Origin: Streptomyces sparsogenes
GTDB taxonomy: Bacteria > Actinomycetota > Actinomycetes > Streptomycetales > Streptomycetaceae
Length of the DNA stretch: 42,973 nucleotides
Reading direction: 5' to 3'
NCBI RefSeq assembly: GCF_001704635.1
Contig: NZ_MAXF01000009.1
Span: 1 to 42,973, forward strand
Position numbers and translations under genes: made by a program. Positions within the stretch are counted from its first letter, which is position 1; each line of letters begins with the position of its first letter. Below are positions 16,840 through 25,300 of this stretch, in pieces. The notes beneath the pieces are model-generated. The model did no database searches, had not been told where the DNA came from, and saw only the letters and a program-made list of their open reading frames with translations.

Positions 16840-16860
16840 GTGGCATCCATTGTGTGCCAC
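16840..16860. promoter_or_regulatory. GntR (YtrA-type) operator candidate
   Basis: GTGGCA-N9-TGCCAC, perfect 6-bp arms, 32 nt upstream of the gntR GTG start and just beyond the tctA stop. Likely autoregulatory. Confidence 0.5.
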
Positions 16861-16878
16861 GGCCCGCCGTGAGGACGA

Positions 16879-18375
16879 TCAGGACGCCTTCGCGCGCCCG
16901 CGCGGCACCAGCCGCTTGGCCAAGGGCCAGCACAGGATCAGCGCGATCACCACGTACACGGTCACCGCGAAGGGCGTGTTGACCAGGCCCGATACGCTGC
17001 CGTCGCTGATCTGGAGGGCCCGCCGGAGCTGTTGTTCGGCCGCCGGGCCGAGGATGACGCCGATCACCGCCGGCAGGACCGGCAGGCCGTAACGCCGCAT
17101 CAGCAGCCCCAGCAGACCGATGATCAGCAGGATCACCAGGTCCAGCGGCTCGCCGCCCACCGCGTACGCGCCGATCGCCGCGAAGAAGAGGATGCCCGCG
17201 TACAGGTACGGCCTCGGGATCCGCAGCAGCTTGGCCCACACCGGAGCCAGCGGCAGGTTGAGCACCAGGAGCATCGCCATGGCGATGAACAGGGAGGCGA
17301 TCAGCCCCCACACCAGGTCGGGTTCGCGTTCGAAGAGCAGCGGGCCGGGCTGGATGCCGTACTGCTGGAAGGCGGCCAGCATCACGGCGGCGACCGCGGT
17401 GGTGGGCAGGCCGAGGGTGAGCATGGACACCAGCGTGCCCGCGGCGGACGCGGAGGCGGCGGACTCCGGACCGGCCACGCCCTCGATCGCGCCCTTGCCG
17501 AACTCGTCGCGGTGCTTGGAGAGCCGCTTCTCGGTCACGTACGACAGGAAGGTGGGGATCTCCGCGCCGCCCGCCGGGATCGCGCCGAACGGGAAGCCGA
17601 TGGCCGGGCCGCGCAGCCAGGGCTTCCAGGTGCGGCGCAGCTCTGCCTTGCCGAGCCAGGGGCGGCCGACCGGGATGGGCTCGTCGGGGCGGCGGCGCAG
17701 GTGCAGGGCCACCCACAGCGCCTCGCCGATGGCGAAGAGGCCGACGGCGACGATGACGACGTCGATGCCGTCGGCGAGTTCGAGGGAGCCGAAGGTGAGC
17801 CGCTGCTGGCCGGTCATCTGGTCCAGCCCCACCAGGCCGATGGTGAGCCCGATGAGGAGGGAGGCGAAGCCGCGGACGCGGGAGCTGCCGAGCACGGAGG
17901 TCACCGCGATGAAGGCCAGCACCATGATGGCGAAGTAGTCGGGCGCGCCGATGTCGACGGCGAGGTCGGCGACGGTCGGGGCGAGGAAGACCAGCAGACA
18001 GGTGCCGATCATGCCGCCCGCGAAGTGTCCGATCGCGGCGGCCGCGAGGGCCTGGGCGCCGCGTCCGGAGCGGGCCATGGGATGGCCTTCCATGGCGGCG
18101 ACGACGGCGGCGGTCTCGCCGGGGGTGTTCAGCAGGATGGAGGTGGTGGAGCCGCCGAACATGCCGCCGTAGTAGATGCCCGCGAACATGATGAACGCGG
18201 CGGTGGGGTCGAGCCCGTAGGTGACGGGCAGCAGCAGCGCGACCGCCATGGCCGGGCCGATGCCCGGGAGCACCCCGATGGCGGTGCCCAGCAGCACGCC
18301 GACCGCCGCCCACAGCAGGTTGACCGGGCTCAGGGCGGTGCCGAAGCCGTCGAGGAGGGAGGAGAGGGAATCCAT
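16879..18375 (-). CDS. tctA: Tripartite tricarboxylate transporter, large membrane subunit TctA
   Basis: A 498-aa polytopic subunit of the TTT system that imports tricarboxylates such as citrate using a binding protein. Family hallmarks: [21 protein letters not shown] (about residues 30-50), the duplicated half with [19 protein letters not shown] (about 273-291), and [25 protein letters not shown]. The last helices end in a basic tail [14 protein letters not shown] 18375 follows the tctB stop by 4 nt, with GGAGG inside the tctB end. Third gene of tctC-tctB-tctA. Confidence 0.95.
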   Translation of the reverse strand: MDSLSSLLDGFGTALSPVNLLWAAVGVLLGTAIGVLPGIGPAMAVALLLPVTYGLDPTAAFIMFAGIYYGGMFGGSTTSILLNTPGETAAVVAAMEGHPMARSGRGAQALAAAAIGHFAGGMIGTCLLVFLAPTVADLAVDIGAPDYFAIMVLAFIAVTSVLGSSRVRGFASLLIGLTIGLVGLDQMTGQQRLTFGSLELADGIDVVIVAVGLFAIGEALWVALHLRRRPDEPIPVGRPWLGKAELRRTWKPWLRGPAIGFPFGAIPAGGAEIPTFLSYVTEKRLSKHRDEFGKGAIEGVAGPESAASASAAGTLVSMLTLGLPTTAVAAVMLAAFQQYGIQPGPLLFEREPDLVWGLIASLFIAMAMLLVLNLPLAPVWAKLLRIPRPYLYAGILFFAAIGAYAVGGEPLDLVILLIIGLLGLLMRRYGLPVLPAVIGVILGPAAEQQLRRALQISDGSVSGLVNTPFAVTVYVVIALILCWPLAKRLVPRGRAKAS

Positions 18376-18379
18376 CGCG

Positions 18380-18931
18380 TTACAGCACCTCCATCAGCGG
18401 GCCGCCGGGCAGCGGCACCGCGAGCAGACGGTCGAAGACGAAGAAGGTGAGCGTGGACAGGACGGCCGCGATCAGCGGGTCGCGGTGGAAGGCGCGGCTG
18501 CCGAGGGCGTACGCCGAGCCCCAGAAGAGCAGCGCGCCGGAGATGGGGAAGCCCAGCGGCTCGATGAGGATGGCGTTGGCGAGGAAGACCCCGGACAGCA
18601 GCAGGACGGTGCGCCAGTCGCCGGGGGCGCTCAGGTCGATGTCCTCGCCGCCCTCGGCCTCGCCCTTGCCGCCGCGCAGCACGTCCACGGCCAGCAGGAC
18701 GGCGACGACCAGCAGGGCGACGCCGACGACGATCGGCACGGTCCTCGGGCCGACGGGGCCGCGCTGGGCGAAGTCGGTGTCCATGGTGAGGGCGTCGGTG
18801 AGGACGAGGACGCCGATGGCCAGCAGCAGGGCGCACACGCCGAGTTCGGAGCGGCCGCGCAGGAACGCCCTGATGCCACCTCTGGTGGCCTCTGTGGTGC
18901 CGGCGGTCGCGTCGGTGTGGTGGTCCGTCAC
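18380..18931 (-). CDS. tctB: Tripartite tricarboxylate transporter, small membrane subunit TctB
   Basis: 183 aa with four predicted membrane helices: [66 protein letters not shown] and [21 protein letters not shown]. Size and topology match TctB. Start GTG 18931 overlaps the tctC stop by 4 nt (GTGA), so translation is coupled. An acidic Gly/Glu stretch ([13 protein letters not shown]) connects helices 2 and 3. Confidence 0.92.
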   Translation of the reverse strand: MTDHHTDATAGTTEATRGGIRAFLRGRSELGVCALLLAIGVLVLTDALTMDTDFAQRGPVGPRTVPIVVGVALLVVAVLLAVDVLRGGKGEAEGGEDIDLSAPGDWRTVLLLSGVFLANAILIEPLGFPISGALLFWGSAYALGSRAFHRDPLIAAVLSTLTFFVFDRLLAVPLPGGPLMEVL

Positions 18932-19923
18932 AGTCCCAGCTCCTTCAGCACCGTGTCCACGCGCCTGTCCTGGGCGGTCAGGAAGCGTCCGAAGTCCTCC
19001 CCCGTCATGAAGGCGTCGGTCCAGCGGTTGCGCCGGACCGCCTCCTTCCACTGCTTGGAGGCGTGCATCTTGGTGATCAGGCCGATCAGCTTGTCGCGCT
19101 CGGTGTCCGTCAGACCGGGCGGGGCGACGATGCCGCGCCAGTTGGTGAAGGACACGTCCAGCCCGGACTCCCTCAGCGTCGGCGCGTCCAGGCCCGGCAG
19201 CCGCTTCTCGCTGGTCACCGCGAGCACCCGCAGCTCGCCCGCCTCGATCTGGTCGAGGTACTCGCCGACGCCGGAGACGCCGAAGGCCACCTTGCCGCCG
19301 AGCACGGAGGCGAGCAGCTCGCCGCCGCCGTCGTAGGGGATGTAGTTGACCTTCTTCGGGGCGATCCCGGCGGCCTTGGCCATCAGCATGGGGGCCAGGT
19401 GGTCGGGACCGCCGGGCGAGGAGCCGCCGCCCACCGGCAGCGAGCCGGGCTTCTCGCGCCAGTCCGCCACCAGCTGTCCGAAGTCCTGGTACTTGGACCC
19501 CTTGGCCACGACCACGATGTCCGGCTCCTGAGTGAGCCGCGCGATGGGCGTCGTGTCGGCGAGCGTGGACGGGGCGTGGTTGGTGTGCACCGCGCCCACC
19601 ACGCCCAGGCCCATGGACATCGCGAGCTTGCCGTTTCCGCGCTCGGCCACCAGGCGGCTCAGCCCGACCGTGCCGCCCGCGCCGGGCAGGTTGAAGACTT
19701 CGATGTTGCGGCTCAGGTCGGCGTCCTCGGCTGCCTTGGCCGCCGTACGGGCCGTGATGTCGTAGCCGCCGCCGGGGGTGTTGGGCACCATCAGGCGCAG
19801 TCCGGGGATGTGGGTGCCGCTGGCGGAGCCGCTGCCGGAGCTGAGCAGCGGGGGCCCGAGGAGCACGATCAGCGCCGCCGAGAGTATGGCGAGCGGGGTG
19901 CGCAGACGCGGACTGGAGAGCAC
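18928..19923 (-). CDS. tctC: Tripartite tricarboxylate transporter substrate-binding protein TctC
   Basis: A 331-aa extracytoplasmic binding protein (Bug/TctC family). After a signal/anchor segment (TPLAILSAALIVLLGPPLL) the mature protein has LRLMVPNTPGGGYDITART, the conserved first ligand loop, then NLPGAGGTVGLSRL, VNYIPYDGGGELLASVLGGKV and TNWRGIVAPPGLTD. No lipobox Cys is seen, so it may stay anchored by its uncleaved helix or be secreted. Start GTG 19923 has AAAGGCGG 7 nt upstream; GTG 19974 has none. First gene of tctCBA, divergent from a CitB-type response regulator. Confidence 0.92.
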   Translation of the reverse strand: MLSSPRLRTPLAILSAALIVLLGPPLLSSGSGSASGTHIPGLRLMVPNTPGGGYDITARTAAKAAEDADLSRNIEVFNLPGAGGTVGLSRLVAERGNGKLAMSMGLGVVGAVHTNHAPSTLADTTPIARLTQEPDIVVVAKGSKYQDFGQLVADWREKPGSLPVGGGSSPGGPDHLAPMLMAKAAGIAPKKVNYIPYDGGGELLASVLGGKVAFGVSGVGEYLDQIEAGELRVLAVTSEKRLPGLDAPTLRESGLDVSFTNWRGIVAPPGLTDTERDKLIGLITKMHASKQWKEAVRRNRWTDAFMTGEDFGRFLTAQDRRVDTVLKELGL

Positions 19924-20018
19924 GGTGACACCGCCTTTCTGTCCTTGCGTGGGTGTCGGTGTGAGGCGCGCCACATGTTGCCCGCGGGTTAACGCGCTGT
20001 CTCTCTTTCGGTATTAAG

Positions 20019-20027
20019 AGACCTTGT
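20019..20027 (+). promoter_or_regulatory. Candidate citrate regulator site in the tctC/response-regulator intergenic region
   Basis: AGACCTTGT, followed by GGTCGTTGCG, lies between the divergent genes. The same 9-mer lies upstream of the CitMHS gene (minus strand, 2757-2765). Operator role is inferred. Confidence 0.3.
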
Positions 20028-20040
20028 GGTCGTTGCGTAC

Positions 20041-20076
20041 ACGGCGAAGGCAACGGCGAAGGCAACGGGGAAGGCG
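20041..20076 (+). repeat. Three 12-bp repeats forming the response-regulator ribosome binding site
   Basis: ACGGCGAAGGCA occurs twice (20041, 20053), then ACGGGGAAGGCG (20065). The third copy contains GGGGAAGG, 7 nt before the ATG at 20083, so the binding site is part of the repeat. Confidence 0.7.
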
Positions 20077-20082
20077 CGTTCG

Positions 20083-20763
20083 ATGACGAGAGTGCTGGTG
20101 GTCGACGACGACTTCATGGTGGCCAAGCTGCACAGCCGCTATGTGGCGGCGCTGGACGGCTTCACGGTCGCCGGGGTGGCCCACACGGGCGCCGAGGCGC
20201 TGCGCGCCGCCGACGCGCTCCGCCCCGACCTGGTCCTGCTGGATGTGTATCTGCCGGACATGGACGGCATCAGTGTGCTGCGCCGAATGCGGGCCCGGGA
20301 GGAACACCGCCATGTGGACGCGCTGTTCATCACCGCCGCCAAGGACCCGCACGCCGTGCGCGAGGCGCTGCGCGCGGGGGCGCTGCACTACCTCATCAAG
20401 CCCTTCGACCGCGCCGCCCTTCAGGAGCAGTTGCGGCACGCGGCCGCCCTGCGGGCCCGCCTGGACACGCTGGACGAGGCCAGCCAGGAGGACGTGGACC
20501 AGATCTTCGGCACCCGGCCGCGCGGCTCCCGGTCCCGGGGGCTCCCCAAGGGCCTGGCGGCGCACACCGCGAGCCTCGTCGAGCGCACCCTGCGCGAGCA
20601 CTCCGAGGGGCTGTCGGCGGCGGAGTGCGCGGAGGCGGGCGCCTTCTCCCGGGTGAGCGCACGCCGCTACCTGGAGTACTTCGCGGAGACGGGGCGGGCC
20701 GAGGTCACCTTGCGCTACGGCGGCACGGGGCGGCCGGAGCGCCGCTACCGCTGGATCGCGTGA
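20083..20763 (+). CDS. CitB/DpiA-type response regulator
   Basis: 226 aa. The receiver domain has the acidic pair in VLVVDDDF (D8-D10), phosphoacceptor D54 in LVLLDVYLPDMDG, T84 in FITAAKD and K106 in LIKPFD. The C-terminal half (GLPKGLAAHTASLVERTLREHSEGLSAAECAE, then FSRVSARRYLEYFAETGRAEVTLRYGGTGRPERRYRW; each a helix-turn-helix part) matches the CitB/DctR output type that controls citrate and C4-dicarboxylate genes. The start ATG 20083 has GGGGAAGG 7 nt upstream; the frame opens at 20026 but lacks a site. It is divergent from tctCBA and most likely activates it. Normally a periplasmic-sensing histidine kinase is adjacent; none is found on either side here. Confidence 0.92.
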   Translation: MTRVLVVDDDFMVAKLHSRYVAALDGFTVAGVAHTGAEALRAADALRPDLVLLDVYLPDMDGISVLRRMRAREEHRHVDALFITAAKDPHAVREALRAGALHYLIKPFDRAALQEQLRHAAALRARLDTLDEASQEDVDQIFGTRPRGSRSRGLPKGLAAHTASLVERTLREHSEGLSAAECAEAGAFSRVSARRYLEYFAETGRAEVTLRYGGTGRPERRYRWIA

Positions 20764-20928
20764 CGGGGCCGTCGCCCGACGCGCCCGACGCCCGACACGC
20801 CCGACGCCCGACAGCCATTGCTTGCCGGGCACTTGCCTGCCGGGCACTCGCCCGACGTGGCCGTCGCGTGCCTGGGCCCGGGGCGCCCCGCCCTCATCGG
20901 AGCCCCGCTGACCAGCTATCTTGACCGC

Positions 20929-21378
20929 ATGTCGTCACAGCAGCCTGCTCCCGGCCCGATACCGCCATCCGACGCCCCGCTGTCGCCGCCGCCGCGCCGG
21001 GGCCGCGGCCCCCTGGTCGCCGCTCTGCTCGTGGGGGTGCTGCTCGGCGGCGCCGGTGTCGGCGTGGCCTGGGCGGTCAGCGGCGACGACGGCTCCGCCA
21101 ACGACGCCGCGGGCGACGCGCGGGACGCCTGCCGCGCGCTGAACGGGATCGACGAGTCCAAGTACACCGCCAAGGGGCCGGAGGGCGAGATCGCGCTCAA
21201 CCGCTTCGGCGCGGCCCTCACGCTGTCCGCCGCGGCGGCCGCGGGCGACGACCGGTACAAGCCGCTGTCCGACGCCATGCTCCGGCTCCAGAGCGAGCAC
21301 GCCAGGACCTACAACTTCGGCGACAGCAAGGTCAAGAAGAGCCTCGCCGAGGCCCGCCGGCTCTGCCAGGACATCTGA
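20929..21378 (+). CDS. Small membrane-anchored protein of unknown function
   Basis: 149 aa: a Pro-rich cytoplasmic N-terminus, one helix LVAALLVGVLLGGAGVGVAWAV (split LVAALLVGVLLGG-AGVGVAWAV; about residues 28-49), then an extracytoplasmic part with two Cys (DACRAL, RRLCQDI) that could form a disulfide. Start ATG 20929 has no binding site, but TATCTT lies 7 nt upstream, so the transcript may be leaderless. The frame is open from 20818 through a CGCCCGAC-rich stretch that looks non-coding. Convergent with the SARP gene. No family recognised. Confidence 0.7.
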   Translation: MSSQQPAPGPIPPSDAPLSPPPRRGRGPLVAALLVGVLLGGAGVGVAWAVSGDDGSANDAAGDARDACRALNGIDESKYTAKGPEGEIALNRFGAALTLSAAAAAGDDRYKPLSDAMLRLQSEHARTYNFGDSKVKKSLAEARRLCQDI

Positions 21379-21404
21379 CCGCGTCGCCTTCCCCCGGCGC
21401 GGCG

Positions 21405-24400
21405 TCAGGGGCTGTCCCCGGCGCCGGTGTCGGCGTAGATCTCCCGGGCTCGGCGCCTGGCCGCGTGCGCCCGGCCCCTCTCGCCCGAGGTCGGGTCCGG
21501 CCCGGCCCCCGGCGCGTCTCCCACCACCGCTCCCGGCACCGCTCCCGGCACCGTGTCCGGGACGCGGCCGATGATGTCGAGGGCCCGGGCCTCGCCCAGC
21601 CGGTGGCCCGTCTCGCGCTGCACGGACACCGCCTCGGCCGCGCGGGCCAGCGCCTCCCCGTACCGCCCGGCGGCGGCGTGGAGCGCGCCGAGTTCGGTGA
21701 GGGCCTGCCCCTCGACCAGCCGGAAGCCGCAGCGCCGCGCCAACTGCCGGGCCTCTTCCGCCCGGGCCAGCGCGGCGTCGGCGTGGCCGAGGCCCCGGTA
21801 GGCGGCGGCCAGGCCCAGGAGGCTGTCCGCCTCCGCGCGCCGGTTGTGCGCGGCGCGCGCCGCGAGCAGCGCGCGTTCGTGGCTCTCGGCCGCCCGCTCG
21901 CCGCTTCCGGCGCGCCGGTGCGCCTCGCCGATGGTGTTGAGTGCGTCGGCCTGGATCCGGCGGTTGCCGGTGTCCAGGGCGAGCCGCAGCGCGCGCTCGC
22001 CGTGGTCGAGACCCTCCTCGTGGCGCCCGCACTCCAGGTGGATCCGGCCGGTGACCTGGAGCGCGACCGCGTGGCCGTTGCGGTAGCCCACGGCCTCGTT
22101 GATGGCCAGGGCCTCGGCGAGGATGTCCAGGCCCTCGCGCAGCCGGCCGGCCTCCCAGTAGGCGATGCCGAGGTTGTCCAGGTGGTTGGCCTCGTAACGG
22201 ACCCCGGCCTTGCGCCGGATGCTCAGGGCCGCCTCCAGGTCGCCCACGGCCTCGGGCAGCCGGCCCATGTCCCGGTGGACCAGCCCCACGCCGATGAGCG
22301 CCAACGCCTCGGCGTCGCTCTGCCCCAGCTCGCGCAGGATGGCCAGCGCCGCGTCGAAGTGCCGGAGCGCGTCGTCCAGCCGGGCCTGTTCCCACTCCAC
22401 ATAGGCCAGGCCGCCGAGGGCCGCAGCCTCGCCGGGACGCCAGCCGAGGGCCCGGTGCAACTCGATGGCGCGGTTGTGGTGGAGCGCGGACTCGCCGAGC
22501 ACGCCGAGGTCCCACAGGGCGAAGCCGATGTTGTAGTACATGGCGGCCTCGCCGCGCCGGTCGCCCTCGGCGACCGCGGCGTCCAGCGCGCTCCGCGCGG
22601 TGACGTGCCAGGTCCCTCGGGGCAGGCACAGCCAGAAGTAGCCGAGCAGCGCGTCGGTCAGGTGCCAGGACACCGCGCGCGGCCCCTGCCGTGCGGTGCG
22701 CTCGACCGCGGCCAGCAGGTTGGCCCGCTCGGTCTCCAGCCACACGATGGCCTCGATCTCGTCGGCCGGCCGCACGGGTTCCCGCACCGGCGGGATGCGC
22801 AGGGTCTCGGAGCCCGCGGCGAACGGGGCGCGGGGCGCATCCGAGCCCCCCGAGCCCTCCGGGTCCTCCGAGCCCGCGCGGGACGGCCAGGACGCGGGGA
22901 CCGCCGGGGACGTGGGGTCCGCCGGGGCCGCCCCGGCCACCCCGCCCATCTCGCGCGGCAGCCGGGGGATCTGCGGATAGAGGATCCGCCCCGCCGTGTC
23001 CGCGGCGAGCAGGTACCACGCGTACAGCCGGTCCCGCGCCGCCGCCGACTCCTCCGCCGGGTCGTCGGCCTCGCCCCGCTCGCAGGCGTACTCGCGCAGC
23101 AGGTCGTGCAGGCCGTAACGGCCCTCGCCGCGCTGCTCGACGAGGTGCGCCCCGGCAAGAGTGGTCAGCAGCCCCGCGGCCTGCCGCCCGGTGTCGTCCA
23201 GCAGCGCCGCCGCGGCGCCGGCGTCGAACTCCAGCCCTGGCACCAGCCCGAGCCGGCGGAACAGCAACCGGGCCCGGGGGTCGAGGGCGCGGTACGACAG
23301 ATCGAAGGCGGCCCGGACGGCGGACCGCTCGTCGTCCTCCAGCTCCAGCACCGCCAGCCTGCTGCCCTCGGCCAGCTCGGCCGCCAGGTCGGCGATGCTC
23401 CGGCCGGGCTCGCAGGCCAGCTGGGCCGCGGCCACCCGCAGCGCGAGCGGGAGGCAGCCGCACAGCCGGGCGAGTTCGGCCGCGGCGTCCGGCTCCGCCG
23501 CCACGCGCGGCTCCCCGAGGACGGCGATCAGCAGGGCGTGGGCCTCGCCGGGGGCCAGCACATCGAGCACGAGGGGGTGCGCGCCCTCCCGCGCGACCAG
23601 GCCGCCGAGCCGGTTGCGGCTGGTCACCAGGGTCAGGCAGGAGGCCCCGCCGGGCAGCAGCGGACGCACCTGCTCGGCGGAGACCGCGTCGTCCAGGAGG
23701 ATCAGCATCCGCCGGTCCACCAGCAGGGACCGGTAGCGGCGGAGCATCTCGTCCTCGTCGGCGGGGATCTCCTGCGGGGTCAGGCCCAGGCCGCGCAGCA
23801 GCTGCCCGAGGGCGTCGCGCGGGCGGAGCGGTTCGCGGTTGCCGTCGAAGCCGCGCAGATCGACGTAGAGCTGGCCGTCGGGGAACCGCTCGCGGACCTG
23901 GTGGGCCCAGTGGACGGCCAGGGCGGTCTTGCCCACGCCCGCGGAGCCGCCGATCGCGGAGATCACCACCGTGCCGGTGTCCGGGGCCGGGTCGCCGGCG
24001 GGTAAGAGCGCGTGCAGCCGGGCGACCGCCTCGACGCGGCCGGTGAAGCCGGGGACCGCGCGCGGCAGTTCGGCGGGGACCAGCCGCGGCCCGCTGTGGT
24101 CCAGCGGCGCGGGTGGCGGTGGGGCGGCGGAAGCGGCCGGGGCAGGGGCCGGGGAGTGCGGCGGTGGGGGCGGTGCCGGCGCGGGGGCGCGCACATCGAG
24201 GTCGCCCACCAGGATCCGCTGGTGCAGCGCCTGGAGTTCGGGGCCGGGATCGACCCCCAGCTCCTCGGCCAGCCGCTCGCGGGTGCGGGCGTACACTTCC
24301 AGCGCCTCGGCCTGCCGCTCGCACCGGTAGAGGGTCACGATGAGCTGTCGTACGACCCGCTCGTCCAGCGGGTGGGCGGCGGCCAGGCCGCGCAGGTCGG

Positions 24401-24950
24401 CCAGTAACTCGGCGTGCCGGCCCAGCGCCAGCTCGGTGTCACCCAGCGCCAGCCGCGCCGCGATGTGCTCGCTGCCCAGCCGCTCCCGGGTGTTCCCCGC
24501 CCAGTCGCCGGACAGCCCGGAGAGGGCCTCCCCGCGCCACAGGCCGAGCGCGCCGCGCAGCAGTTCCGCGGCGCGGGCCTGGTCCTCCTCGATGGCCGCG
24601 GCCTCGGCGACCAGGGCGCGGAACCGGTGGAGGTCCACCAGCTCGGGCGCCACCTCCAGCACATAGCCGCCCGCGCGCCGCGCCAGCCGGGCCGGCCCCG
24701 TCGCCGCGTCCCCGCTCTCTTCGAGGGCGCGCAGCGCCGCCCGCAGCCGCGCCACGTACCCGTACAGCACGCTGCGGACGGACGCCGGGGGCCCCTCCCC
24801 CCACACCCGGTCGATCAGCTGCCCGGCGGGTACCACCCGGTTCGCTTCCACCAGCAGCACCGCGATCACACAGCGCTGCTTGGCATGCCCGAGGTCGATG
24901 TGCCGGTCGCCGGCCCACGCCTCGACCGGGCCGAGGACCCGGAATTCCAT
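21405..24950 (-). CDS. SARP/AfsR-type regulator: OmpR-like HTH, BTAD, NB-ARC and TPR
   Basis: 1181 aa. Residues 1-95 form the OmpR-like winged helix (MEFRVLGPVEAW, RCVIAVLLVEANRVVPAGQLIDRVWG); about 100-245 the BTAD domain ending in ELGVDPGPELQALHQRIL; about 300-560 an NB-ARC ATPase with P-loop SAGVGKTALAVHWAH and Walker B RMLILLDDA; the last 450 residues are TPR units (for example EHERALLAARAAHNRRAEAD-like repeats and ALEAALSIRRKAGV). AfsR-type proteins integrate signals and activate secondary metabolism or sigma-type genes. Start ATG 24950 has GGGAG 7 nt upstream. A Ser/Pro/Gly low-complexity insert lies near residues 690-730. No biosynthetic cluster is adjacent, so it probably acts pleiotropically. 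Three TTG-type heptads at 25030-25059 may be an autoregulatory site. Confidence 0.93.
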   Translation of the reverse strand: MEFRVLGPVEAWAGDRHIDLGHAKQRCVIAVLLVEANRVVPAGQLIDRVWGEGPPASVRSVLYGYVARLRAALRALEESGDAATGPARLARRAGGYVLEVAPELVDLHRFRALVAEAAAIEEDQARAAELLRGALGLWRGEALSGLSGDWAGNTRERLGSEHIAARLALGDTELALGRHAELLADLRGLAAAHPLDERVVRQLIVTLYRCERQAEALEVYARTRERLAEELGVDPGPELQALHQRILVGDLDVRAPAPAPPPPPHSPAPAPAASAAPPPPAPLDHSGPRLVPAELPRAVPGFTGRVEAVARLHALLPAGDPAPDTGTVVISAIGGSAGVGKTALAVHWAHQVRERFPDGQLYVDLRGFDGNREPLRPRDALGQLLRGLGLTPQEIPADEDEMLRRYRSLLVDRRMLILLDDAVSAEQVRPLLPGGASCLTLVTSRNRLGGLVAREGAHPLVLDVLAPGEAHALLIAVLGEPRVAAEPDAAAELARLCGCLPLALRVAAAQLACEPGRSIADLAAELAEGSRLAVLELEDDERSAVRAAFDLSYRALDPRARLLFRRLGLVPGLEFDAGAAAALLDDTGRQAAGLLTTLAGAHLVEQRGEGRYGLHDLLREYACERGEADDPAEESAAARDRLYAWYLLAADTAGRILYPQIPRLPREMGGVAGAAPADPTSPAVPASWPSRAGSEDPEGSGGSDAPRAPFAAGSETLRIPPVREPVRPADEIEAIVWLETERANLLAAVERTARQGPRAVSWHLTDALLGYFWLCLPRGTWHVTARSALDAAVAEGDRRGEAAMYYNIGFALWDLGVLGESALHHNRAIELHRALGWRPGEAAALGGLAYVEWEQARLDDALRHFDAALAILRELGQSDAEALALIGVGLVHRDMGRLPEAVGDLEAALSIRRKAGVRYEANHLDNLGIAYWEAGRLREGLDILAEALAINEAVGYRNGHAVALQVTGRIHLECGRHEEGLDHGERALRLALDTGNRRIQADALNTIGEAHRRAGSGERAAESHERALLAARAAHNRRAEADSLLGLAAAYRGLGHADAALARAEEARQLARRCGFRLVEGQALTELGALHAAAGRYGEALARAAEAVSVQRETGHRLGEARALDIIGRVPDTVPGAVPGAVVGDAPGAGPDPTSGERGRAHAARRRAREIYADTGAGDSP

Positions 24951-25029
24951 ACGAGACTCCCACCCCATGCCCTGCTTGTCCCCCGACCTCCCTGATCTTC
25001 TCGCGAATCCGGGGGCCCGCGTGCCGGAC

Positions 25030-25059
25030 GGTCCAAGGTTTCTTCAAGATTTGGTGCAA
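25030..25059 (-). promoter_or_regulatory. Direct heptad repeats upstream of the SARP gene
   Basis: On the minus strand TTGCACC, TTGAAGA and TTGGACC start at 25059, 25047 and 25036, spaced 12 and 11 bp. SARPs are known to bind heptameric direct repeats at about 11-bp pitch, so this is a candidate autoregulatory box 80 nt before the start. Confidence 0.4.
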
Positions 25060-25122
25060 GTCCGCTGCGGCAGAGTGTTCTCAGCGGCTCCGGCCGAGCA
25101 CCGGAGCGGCGCCTCGGGGGCC

Positions 25123-25163
25123 GGCCGCCGACCTGCTCGACGGGGGATGGCAGGTCGGCGGCC
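25123..25163. terminator. Hairpin, 14-bp perfect stem
   Basis: Arms GGCCGCCGACCTGC (25123-25136) and its complement (25150-25163) around a 13-nt loop. It lies beyond the 3' end of the methyltransferase gene and directly beside the next hairpin. Confidence 0.6.
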
Positions 25164-25166
25164 GTC

Positions 25167-25200
25167 GCACGTCGGCGCGCGGGGGGACGCGCCGACGTGC
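25167..25200. terminator. Hairpin, 13-bp perfect stem
   Basis: Arms GCACGTCGGCGCG (25167-25179) and its complement (25188-25200) around an 8-nt G-rich loop, 3 nt from the preceding hairpin. Probable terminator for the methyltransferase gene. Confidence 0.65.
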
Positions 25201-25300
25201 ACCACCCGGAGCCGGGACAGACCGTGACGGGCCGGGCTGTGACGGGCGGGACAGACCGTGACGGGCCGGGCCGGGTTGTGGCGTTCCGAGCCGGGCCGGG

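Larger units (their letters stand above)
24951..25300. other. 350-bp intergenic region: SARP promoter and two hairpins
   Basis: No gene is supported here. It holds the SARP gene promoter region with three heptads at 25030-25059, two adjacent perfect hairpins (25123-25163, 25167-25200), and a repeated block GACAGACCGTGACGGGCCGG around 25216 and 25251 directly after the methyltransferase gene. Confidence 0.7.

Noticed and set aside
20763..20928. CGCCCGAC-type repeats upstream of the small anchored protein as coding sequence
   Set aside because: The open frame from 20818 through it is repetitive, lacks a ribosome binding site, and the plausible start ATG 20929 follows a -10 element.
21465..24005. 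846-codon plus-strand frame opposite the SARP gene
   Set aside because: Antisense shadow of the NB-ARC/TPR coding region with no recognisable domain or start signal.
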